Assembly (NCBI RefSeq): GCF_002419815.1
Contig: NZ_DIGV01000019.1
Coordinates: 1 to 64,000, forward strand
Source of the DNA: Brevundimonas sp. UBA5713
GTDB taxonomy: Bacteria > Pseudomonadota > Alphaproteobacteria > Caulobacterales > Caulobacteraceae
Length of the DNA stretch: 64,000 bases
Reading direction: 5' to 3'
The notes beneath the pieces are model-generated. The model was not told the origin of the DNA, searched no databases, and was given only the letters and a program-made list of their open reading frames with translations. Within the stretch, counting starts at the first letter, position 1. Each line of letters starts with the position of its first letter. Below are positions 57,279 through 64,000 of this stretch, piece by piece. The translations under genes were made by a program, and so were the position numbers.

Positions 57279-58946
57279 ATGCGTAAATCGGCGAATAATC
57301 GTCGTTTCGGGGCTCAGTTGTGGACGGGGGTCTGCGGAGCCGTCGTCATCGCCGCAGCCACCTTGTCGGCAGGACAGGTGGCCATGGCCCATCAGGAGCC
57401 TGCCGCCGCCTCGCGTAACACTTTCAATCCCGCGCCGGCACGTCGTGCGGGCGAAGGCCTTGGCCCGTTCCCGCTGATGGTCATCCGCGGTGCGATGCTG
57501 ATTGACGGCACCGGCGCACCGCCGACCGGTCCGGTCGACATCGTCATCGAGAACGACAAGATCACCGATGTCATACAGGCGGGCTGGCCCGGCATGGCAG
57601 AGCGCCTGAACCGTGCTCCGCACGGTGCCGCCCACGAGATCGACGCGCGCGGCATGTATGTGATGCCCGGCTTTGTCGACATGCACACCCACGCCGGTGG
57701 TCCGGGCAAGGCTCCGGACATGGAATATGCCTATAAGCTGTGGCTGGCCCACGGCGTGACCACGGTGCGCGGTGTCAGCTTGGCCCCGCACGCCATCGCC
57801 CGCTCGGAGCGTGATCGCTCGGCCCGTGGCGAGATCGTCGCCCCGCGCATCTTCAACTATCAAACGCTGGGTTCGGGCTGGAACCGTGGCCGTATCCGCA
57901 ATGCCGAGATGGCCCGCGAATGGGTCCGCTGGGGTGCAGCCAACGGCGTGGACGGCATCAAATTCTTCATCCGCAATGACGAGACGCCCGAGGTGGTTCT
58001 CGCGGCCATCGACGAAGCCAAAAAGGTTGGCATGGGCACGGTGGCCCACATCGCCCAGCCGGGCGTGGCACAACTGAATGCTGCCCAGCTGGCCGAAGCG
58101 GGTCTGGGCACCATCACCCACTTCTATGGCCATTTTGAATCGCTGTTGGGTGGCCGCACGATCCAGAACTATCCCGTCGACTATAATTTCCTCGACGAAC
58201 AGAAGCGTTTTGGCGAGGCGGCCGAAATCTGGCGTCAGGTCGACATCGGCATGCCGGGGTGGGACGACTATCTGAAGGCTCAGGTCGAGACGGGCGTGGC
58301 GTTCGATCCGACCATGACCATCTATGCGGCCTCGCGTGATCTGATGCGCGCCAAGAACGCCAGCTGGCACGACACCTACACCCTGCCGACCCTGCTGGAT
58401 TATTTCGAATCCACCCGCGACAACCACGGCAGCTATTTCTTCGACTGGACCACCCAGAACGAAGTGTCATGGCGCCGGTTCTACGACCGCTTCATGCGCC
58501 TGCTGAACGACTATAAGAAAGCGGGCGGCGTAGTGACGGTGGGCTCGGACTCGGGCTTCATCTGGAAGCTGTTCGGCTTTGGCTACATCGAGGAACTGGA
58601 GCTTCTGCAAGAAGCCGGCTTCCACCCGCTGGAAGTGGTGCGCGCCGCCACCATGGACGGGGCCAATGTGCTGGCCGAACCGACGGGCCGTCCGGCAGAG
58701 TTCGGCATTGTCCGTCCGGGCATGAGCGCCGATCTGGTCATTGTGCCGGAAAACCCGCTGCAAAACTTCAAGACGTTGTACGCCACCGGCCATGAGCGTC
58801 TGAGCCCCGAGAACCGCATCGAAACGGTGGGCGGGGTGAAATGGACCGTGGCCCGGGGTGTCGCCTATGACGCTCAGGCCCTGCTGGCCGATGTGCGGGC
58901 CATGGTCGATCAACAGAAAGCCGAACGCGGACAAACTGGCCGCTAA
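57279..58946 (+). CDS. secreted amidohydrolase
   Basis: A 555-residue protein with a Sec signal peptide (VVIAAATLSAGQVAMAHQ) and an amidohydrolase TIM barrel. Metal-binding residues are visible as VDMHTHAGG (HxH), DGIKFFI (Lys), VAHIAQPG and ITHFYGH (His), and VGSDSGF (Asp). The N-terminal beta part LIDGTGAPPTGPVDIVIENDKI is typical of the imidazolonepropionase/prolidase-like branch, which often cleaves dipeptides. ATG 57279 follows GGAGGGG. It sits upstream of a TonB-dependent receptor and a DUF885 peptidase. Confidence 0.9.
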   Translation: MRKSANNRRFGAQLWTGVCGAVVIAAATLSAGQVAMAHQEPAAASRNTFNPAPARRAGEGLGPFPLMVIRGAMLIDGTGAPPTGPVDIVIENDKITDVIQAGWPGMAERLNRAPHGAAHEIDARGMYVMPGFVDMHTHAGGPGKAPDMEYAYKLWLAHGVTTVRGVSLAPHAIARSERDRSARGEIVAPRIFNYQTLGSGWNRGRIRNAEMAREWVRWGAANGVDGIKFFIRNDETPEVVLAAIDEAKKVGMGTVAHIAQPGVAQLNAAQLAEAGLGTITHFYGHFESLLGGRTIQNYPVDYNFLDEQKRFGEAAEIWRQVDIGMPGWDDYLKAQVETGVAFDPTMTIYAASRDLMRAKNASWHDTYTLPTLLDYFESTRDNHGSYFFDWTTQNEVSWRRFYDRFMRLLNDYKKAGGVVTVGSDSGFIWKLFGFGYIEELELLQEAGFHPLEVVRAATMDGANVLAEPTGRPAEFGIVRPGMSADLVIVPENPLQNFKTLYATGHERLSPENRIETVGGVKWTVARGVAYDAQALLADVRAMVDQQKAERGQTGR

Positions 58947-58951
58947 AGCCT

Positions 58952-58980
58952 AGGGCGGTCGGGGGGCCGCCCTTTCTTTT
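58952..58980 (+). terminator. intrinsic terminator after the amidohydrolase gene
   Basis: Stem AGGGCGG/CCGCCCT with a G-rich loop, followed by TTCTTTTT. It suggests that the receptor gene has its own promoter or partial readthrough. Confidence 0.75.
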
Positions 58981-59068
58981 TAACCGAACTCTTCTGAGAC
59001 GCCTTTGAGGGAGGGCGATCGAGGAAGTGTGCCTGGAAGGGAAGTCATAGCATGAGGGGTATGACGCA

Positions 59069-62023
59069 ATGAGACTGTCCAAATATCTGAGGTCCGGCAC
59101 GATACTGGCGGGCGTCTCCACAATGGTGCTGGCACCTGCGGCGTTGGCACAGGACGCTACCGGTCAGGAGGAGGTGGCTGCCGTTAGCGAGATCGTGGTG
59201 ACCGGATCGCGTATCCGTCGCCCGAACATCGAAGCGGCCACGCCGGTAAACGTGGTGGATTCGCGCGAAATCGAGGCTCTGGGCACCACCAATCTGGCCG
59301 ACGCCATGGCCCGTCAGCCGCAAGCGGGTCTGGGCAGCTCGGCATCCAGCACCACCAACTCCATTGCCGGTCAGGGCATGGCTACGGTCAACCTGCGCAA
59401 CCTTGGCGCAGGGCGTACGCTGGTTCTGGTCAACGGTCGCCGTCACGTGCCCGGTTCGGCAGGCAGCAGTGCCGTTGATATCAACTCCATCTCCAAGACC
59501 GCGATTGCGCGCGTCGATACGGTGACCGGTGGGTCTTCGGCGGTTTACGGTGCCGACGCCGTGGCCGGTGTGGTGAACTTCATCACCAAACAGGACTTCG
59601 ACGGCATCACCTTCCAGAGCCAGTACGGCTCGGCGGATGGCACGAACACCTATTTTGGTTCGGTCGCCATGGGCCGGAACTTCAACGAAGGTCGCACCAA
59701 CGTCATGGGTGCGCTGACCTATGACAAGTCCGAGGGCTTGCTGCGTCACCAACGCGACTATGCGCTGAGCTCGCTGGCCGAAATCCCCAATCCGCTGAAG
59801 AAGAGCGCCGATGACGGCCTGCCGTCATTCATCGTGGCGCGCGATGTCTATACCAACACCCAGAACAACTTTTTCACCCCGGTAATCGTGACGCGCCTGG
59901 GCGACACGCCAGCCTTTTCGCTGACGTTCACGCCGGACGGCCAACTGACCACCTTCAACCGTGGCCAGATCGTTTATGACGGCCAAGGGCGCGCGCAGGC
60001 GGTGTCAATCGGTGGTGACGGCTTCCGCATCACGGACGACATGCTGCGTACGCCGGTAGAGCGCTACGGGGCCGACATTCAGTTGCGTCACCGCTTTGAC
60101 GCGTCGAACAGCTTCATCAACGATGTGAGCCTGTTCGCCGAAGGCAAATTCTTCCACATGGAAGCCAGCAGTCAGGCGCGTAACGGTACCTTTGCCGACA
60201 CCACAGCAGGCCGCGCGACGGGTAATGCCTATCGCATCTATACCGACAACGCCTTCCTGCCCGCGTCGCTGCAGCCGCATCTGGCCAGTGCGCCTATCGA
60301 AGCTACGACCGGTCGCCAGTATTTCGACATCAGCCGTATCGACACCGACTTCGGCATCCGCACCACCAACAGCAAGAACGACACCGTTCGTTTCGTGACC
60401 GGCGTGGACGGCTCCTTCACCAATGGCTGGCGTTTTGAAGCCTATGTGAACTATGGCGAGACGCAGTCGAAATTCATCAACTTCGACCGCCTGCAGGCCG
60501 AGTTCTACGACTCAATCGACGCTGTCTCGCTGAACGGCCAGATTGTCTGCCGCAGCGAACTGGCGCGCGCTAATGGCTGTCAGCCGCTGAACCTGTTTGG
60601 CGCAGGCGTCGCCTCGCGTGAGGCGCTGGACTATTCCTACATCTACACCGTCCGCGAGGACGTGATGAAGCAGTGGAATGCCGTGGCCAGCGTGGATGGC
60701 GAACTGTTTACCTATCCGTCGCTGTTCAGCGGCACGGCCTTGCCGGTGTCGTTCGCAGCGGGCGTCGAATGGCGCAAGGAATACAGCCGCATGGTGCCGG
60801 ACGAGCGGTCGCAAAAGGGCCTGATCTTCCAGAACACCCAGGCGCGTACCGAAGGTGAGTACCAGTCGCGTGAAATCTTCGCCGAAGTCAGCGTGCCGCT
60901 GCTGGCCGACGTGCCGTTTGCCCAGTACGTCAACCTGAACGCGGCCTATCGCTATCAGGACTATTCGACCACTGGTGGTGACGGCAGCTTTGGTCTGGGT
61001 CTGGAGTGGGCTGTTGACCGCAACGTCCGCTTCCGTGGCAACTATGCCAAGGCGGTACGGGCACCGAACATCAGCGAACTGTTCAATGGTGGCAGCGAGG
61101 GCTACGCCCTGTTTGACGACCCCTGCGATGCCACGCGCCTGAACGGTGGCAACTATGCCGCCAACCGTCGCGCCAACTGTGCGGCATTGGGTCTGGACCC
61201 GAATTTCACCCAGTCGGGCGGCACCAAGCCGAGCGTCAGCAAGGGCAATGAAGACCTGTCGCCGGAAGAAGGTGAAACCCTGACGCTGGGCGTGGTCCTG
61301 ACCCCGTCATTCGTGCCGGGTCTGGCCATCACGGTTGACCACTACCAGATCGATATCAGCGATGTGATCGCCTCGTTCGGGGCACGCACCATCATCAACA
61401 ACTGCGTGGACAGCCCGACGTTGAACAACCCGTTCTGCGCCAATGTCTTCCGCAGCGCCGACGGCAATATCTCGCGCGTCATCAATCAGGTGATGAACGT
61501 GGCCGAGTACACCAACTCGGGTTGGGATGTGACGGCGTCCTATCGCACCAGTCTGGCGGATCTGGGTCTGCCGGACTATGGCTTGCTGTCGTTCAATGTG
61601 GCCGCAGGCTTCCTTGACGAGCTGACCTATGATCCGGTGCCGGGTGACGCCAGCGTGCGTGACGATCAGGCCGGCGAGACGCCCAATCCCAAGCGTCGCG
61701 TGAACACACGTATCACCTGGGATCATGGCCGCCTCAGCCTGTCCTACGCCAACCGCTATCTCAGCAGCGTGCTACGCTCCAATCAGGACGCGCCGGGCAC
61801 CTATGAGGTGTGGAAGGCACCGTCGTGGGCCACTCACGACATCCGCGTCGAGTACGATCTGGACCGGTACAAACTGTTTGCCGGTATCAACAACTTCACC
61901 GACGAAATCCCGCCGCAGACCCCGTTCACCTGGACGGGAACCTCGCTCTACAACGGATTCAACGCCAGCCTGTATGACAATCTGGGCCGTTATATCTATG
62001 TGGGCGTGAACGCGACGTTCTAA
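59069..62023 (+). CDS. TonB-dependent outer-membrane receptor
   Basis: A 984-residue receptor with a Sec signal (residues 1-27, AALAQ), a TonB-box-like segment (EIVVTGSRIRRP), a plug domain with the conserved TVNLRNLGAGRTLVLVNGRR, and a long beta-barrel ending YVGVNATF. It matches the Caulobacterales/Xanthomonadales type of receptor for sugars or peptides rather than a siderophore receptor. Uptake needs TonB-ExbB-ExbD energy; exbD at 8135 may belong to this system. Position between an amidohydrolase and a DUF885 peptidase suggests peptides as substrate. Confidence 0.93.
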   Translation: MRLSKYLRSGTILAGVSTMVLAPAALAQDATGQEEVAAVSEIVVTGSRIRRPNIEAATPVNVVDSREIEALGTTNLADAMARQPQAGLGSSASSTTNSIAGQGMATVNLRNLGAGRTLVLVNGRRHVPGSAGSSAVDINSISKTAIARVDTVTGGSSAVYGADAVAGVVNFITKQDFDGITFQSQYGSADGTNTYFGSVAMGRNFNEGRTNVMGALTYDKSEGLLRHQRDYALSSLAEIPNPLKKSADDGLPSFIVARDVYTNTQNNFFTPVIVTRLGDTPAFSLTFTPDGQLTTFNRGQIVYDGQGRAQAVSIGGDGFRITDDMLRTPVERYGADIQLRHRFDASNSFINDVSLFAEGKFFHMEASSQARNGTFADTTAGRATGNAYRIYTDNAFLPASLQPHLASAPIEATTGRQYFDISRIDTDFGIRTTNSKNDTVRFVTGVDGSFTNGWRFEAYVNYGETQSKFINFDRLQAEFYDSIDAVSLNGQIVCRSELARANGCQPLNLFGAGVASREALDYSYIYTVREDVMKQWNAVASVDGELFTYPSLFSGTALPVSFAAGVEWRKEYSRMVPDERSQKGLIFQNTQARTEGEYQSREIFAEVSVPLLADVPFAQYVNLNAAYRYQDYSTTGGDGSFGLGLEWAVDRNVRFRGNYAKAVRAPNISELFNGGSEGYALFDDPCDATRLNGGNYAANRRANCAALGLDPNFTQSGGTKPSVSKGNEDLSPEEGETLTLGVVLTPSFVPGLAITVDHYQIDISDVIASFGARTIINNCVDSPTLNNPFCANVFRSADGNISRVINQVMNVAEYTNSGWDVTASYRTSLADLGLPDYGLLSFNVAAGFLDELTYDPVPGDASVRDDQAGETPNPKRRVNTRITWDHGRLSLSYANRYLSSVLRSNQDAPGTYEVWKAPSWATHDIRVEYDLDRYKLFAGINNFTDEIPPQTPFTWTGTSLYNGFNASLYDNLGRYIYVGVNATF

Positions 62024-62031
62024 GCTTGCCA

Positions 62032-62058
62032 AGGGTGCTGCTTTTCGGGCAGCACCCT
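62032..62058 (+). terminator. hairpin after the TonB-dependent receptor gene
   Basis: Perfect 10-bp arms AGGGTGCTGC (62032-62041) and GCAGCACCCT (62049-62058) around TTTTCGG. No T tract follows, so it may attenuate rather than end transcription into the peptidase gene. Confidence 0.6.
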
Positions 62059-62119
62059 AAACTTCAGTTGGGTACGGGGGACCCTTCGGGGCCGTCGAAG
62101 GAAAAGGGGAGAGTTCCTG

Positions 62120-63892
62120 ATGAAAACCATAATCGCCAAAGGTGCGATCATAGCCGCCATGGGGGTTCTGGCAGGAACCACTCTGCTGACGGCACCGGCC
62201 ATGGCATCGGCACCGCAGACTGTGACGGCCAGTGCAACTGAGCAGGCCTTCAAGGCACTGGCCGAAGAGGCATGGGCTTGGCGTCAGAAAGAGATGGCAG
62301 GTCGCGGTTCGCGCGCGGTCGATCTGCCCGACGTCAGCGCTGCCAACCAAGCACGCATTCTGGCCTACTGGCAGCAGGTCCAGCAGGGTCTGAATGCCAT
62401 TTCGCCGGACCAGCTGTCGCGCTCGGCGCGTCTGGACTATGCGGTCTTCAAGCACGAGGTCGACAACTATGTCGATGACGGCCGCCACCGTCTGTACGAA
62501 ATGCCGTTCAACTCGGACTCGTCCTTCTGGTCGTCCATCGCCGGTTCGGCCAACCAGACCTACGCCTCGGTCGAGGAGTATGAGCGTTATCTGAACCGCC
62601 TGTCGCAGGTGCCGCGCTATTTCGGCCAGCAGATCGATAACATGCGTTCGGGTCTGGCCCGTGGCTTTACCCAGCCGCGTGAATCGCTGGTCGGTCGCGA
62701 CGTGTCCATTCTGGCCGTGACCGAGGTGTCGGACCCGACCAAGAGCCTGTTCTACAAACCGTTCGAGACCATGCCGCGCACCATCTCGGCAGAGGATCAG
62801 GCCCGTCTGCGCGCCCGCGCGGTACAGGTGATCAGCGGCGATGTCGTTCCGGCGCACAAGACGCTGCTGGACTTCATCCGCAACGAATATGTTCCGGGTG
62901 CCCGTAACGAACTGGCCGCCAACCGCCTGCCGAACGGCGAAGACTTCTATCAGACGCAAATCCGCCAATACACCAGCGTGAACCTGACGCCGGAGCAGAT
63001 CCACGAGATCGGCCGCGCCGAGGTGGCCCGCATCCGCGCCGAGATGGAAGCGGTCATGCGCTCCACCGGCTTTACCGGTACCTTTGCCGAGTTCGTCCGC
63101 TTCCTGAAGACGGACCCGCAGTTCCACTATGACAAGCCCGAGCACCTGCTGTGGCACGGCGCATGGGTCATCAAAAAGGTGGACGGCAAGATGGGCGAAT
63201 ATTTCGGCCACAAGCCGCGCGATACCTTCAGCCTGATCCCCGTGCCGGACAATATCGCGCCCTTCTATACGGCGGGTCGTGGCGGCAATGGCACCTGCCT
63301 GCTGAACACCTATGACCTGCCGTCGCGTCCGCGCTACAATATTCCGGCCCTGACTGTGCACGAGTGCAACCCCGGTCACGCCTGGCAGGGCAATCTGCGC
63401 CGCGAGCACACCGACATCCCGCCCTATCGCGCGCAGGTCTATATCTCGGCCTTTGGTGAAGGCTGGGCGCTGTACACCGAAAAGCTGGCTGTGGAGATGG
63501 GCGTCTATGAAGATGCCTATGAGGACTTTGGCCGTCTGAACTACGAGATGTGGCGCGCTGCCCGTCTGGTGATCGACACCGGTGTCCACTCCAAGGGCTG
63601 GAGCCGTGCGCAGGCTATTGCCTTCCTGACGGACAACACCGCCCTGTCGGACCACGAGATCGGCACCGAGATCGACCGCTATATCACCTGGCCGGGTCAG
63701 GCGCTGGCCTATAAGCTGGGCGAGATCGAGATCGTTCGCCTGCGCCGCAAGGCCGAGCAGGAACTGGGTGACAAGTTCGACATCCGCGCCTTCCACGATC
63801 ACCTGATGGCGATCAGCGTGGCCACCATCCCGTCTATGACGGCGGAGATGGATATTTGGATTGCCGATCAAAAGGCGGCTGCTGGCCGTTAA
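62120..63892 (+). CDS. secreted DUF885 peptidase-like protein
   Basis: A 590-residue protein with a Sec signal peptide (MGVLAGTTLLTAPAMASA) and a DUF885 domain. The metal-binding HExxH-like motif is HECNPGHAWQ near residues 415-424, preceded by YNIPALTV and followed by the conserved AFGEGWALYTEKL (third ligand Glu). These are related to M3/M32-like carboxypeptidases and probably remove residues from peptides. ATG 62120 has GGGGAGAG upstream. It follows the receptor gene by 96 bp. Confidence 0.9.
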   Translation: MKTIIAKGAIIAAMGVLAGTTLLTAPAMASAPQTVTASATEQAFKALAEEAWAWRQKEMAGRGSRAVDLPDVSAANQARILAYWQQVQQGLNAISPDQLSRSARLDYAVFKHEVDNYVDDGRHRLYEMPFNSDSSFWSSIAGSANQTYASVEEYERYLNRLSQVPRYFGQQIDNMRSGLARGFTQPRESLVGRDVSILAVTEVSDPTKSLFYKPFETMPRTISAEDQARLRARAVQVISGDVVPAHKTLLDFIRNEYVPGARNELAANRLPNGEDFYQTQIRQYTSVNLTPEQIHEIGRAEVARIRAEMEAVMRSTGFTGTFAEFVRFLKTDPQFHYDKPEHLLWHGAWVIKKVDGKMGEYFGHKPRDTFSLIPVPDNIAPFYTAGRGGNGTCLLNTYDLPSRPRYNIPALTVHECNPGHAWQGNLRREHTDIPPYRAQVYISAFGEGWALYTEKLAVEMGVYEDAYEDFGRLNYEMWRAARLVIDTGVHSKGWSRAQAIAFLTDNTALSDHEIGTEIDRYITWPGQALAYKLGEIEIVRLRRKAEQELGDKFDIRAFHDHLMAISVATIPSMTAEMDIWIADQKAAAGR

Positions 63893-63898
63893 TTTTTC

Positions 63899-63937
63899 GG
63901 AATGGCGCACCGCTTACCGAATGTGGTGCGCCATTCC
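63899..63937. terminator. hairpin after the DUF885 gene
   Basis: Perfect 13-bp arms GGAATGGCGCACC (63899-63911) and GGTGCGCCATTCC (63925-63937). No T tract follows on either strand. The remaining bases to 64000 hold nothing recognisable. Confidence 0.6.
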
Positions 63938-64000
63938 CACACGGCCCAGCTGTTCCGATTCATTTGCAGAACAGCCATTGTCGGCACGGTCCCGCTCTGA

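Noticed and set aside
57025..57477. A 150-codon frame before the amidohydrolase gene
   Set aside because: It overlaps the amidohydrolase start by about 200 bp, has no good ribosome binding site and has mixed composition.
62057..63910. A 617-codon antisense frame opposite the DUF885 gene
   Set aside because: Composition typical of a shadow; the DUF885 gene has its signal peptide, motif and ribosome binding site.
1..64000. tRNA and rRNA genes
   Set aside because: No cloverleaf or rRNA-like stretch was recognised by eye in the intergenic intervals; a dedicated scan could still find one.

Overview
This window is a stretch of chromosome from a G+C-rich alphaproteobacterium, most likely in the Caulobacteraceae (Caulobacter, Asticcacaulis or Brevundimonas-like). 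The evidence is a gapR gene near a tacA-like sigma-54 response regulator, as I recall from Caulobacter crescentus, together with COQ9, an aa3 oxidase subunit IV, a split three-gene pnt transhydrogenase, large TonB-dependent receptors and long secreted peptidases. The genus call is inference. No rRNA, tRNA, CRISPR array, prophage or insertion sequence was recognised. Nearly everything is chromosomal core.

Layout. 1-3.4 kb: partial VWA/CoxE gene, GNAT, histidine phosphatase, then the compact run xseB-csaA-ispA. 3.5-5.4 kb: dxs, which with xseB and ispA forms the familiar isoprenoid block. 5.5-9.4 kb, minus strand: an AT-rich DUF2971 gene, a gamma-glutamyltransferase, an exbD without exbB, and folE. 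9.5-14 kb: cysS, cspA, a DJ-1/PfpI protein and an MltB-type transglycosylase. 14.3-19.5 kb: rpmJ, gapR, a repeat-bearing gene, a lipoprotein, tacA and a DUF4153 membrane protein. 19.8-24.4 kb: pepF, an AtoE-type transporter and a serine hydrolase. 24.5-29.2 kb: cytochrome oxidase subunit IV, then pntAA-pntAB, three small unassigned genes, and pntB. 29.3-35.8 kb: small genes, a WYL regulator, an M1-like lipoprotein peptidase, and a ScfR/RamB-type regulator divergent from isocitrate lyase aceA. 35.8-45 kb: a hybrid histidine kinase divergent from phoR, then pstC-pstA-pstB-phoU-phoB behind a recognisable Pho box. This is the phosphate uptake and sensing locus, and it carries no pstS. 45-54.6 kb: hslO, an 11-mer-repeat membrane protein, a SerB-SerA fusion, a GDSL autotransporter, an ABC exporter pair, rpsU and coq9. 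54.6-56.9 kb: purK-purE and a diguanylate cyclase. 57.3-64 kb: amidohydrolase, TonB-dependent receptor and DUF885 peptidase, all secreted or outer-membrane, probably one nutrient-scavenging set.

The points most worth following are a fused phosphoserine phosphatase/phosphoglycerate dehydrogenase, a three-tier inverted repeat at 46073-46131 that no gene explains, an rpsU that seems to start at CTG, three small genes nested inside the pnt operon, a hairpin enclosing the exbD ribosome binding site, and a 36-bp in-frame tandem repeat in the gene after gapR. I did not find a clear new defence or mobile system. The DUF2971 gene is the only strong candidate for recent transfer.
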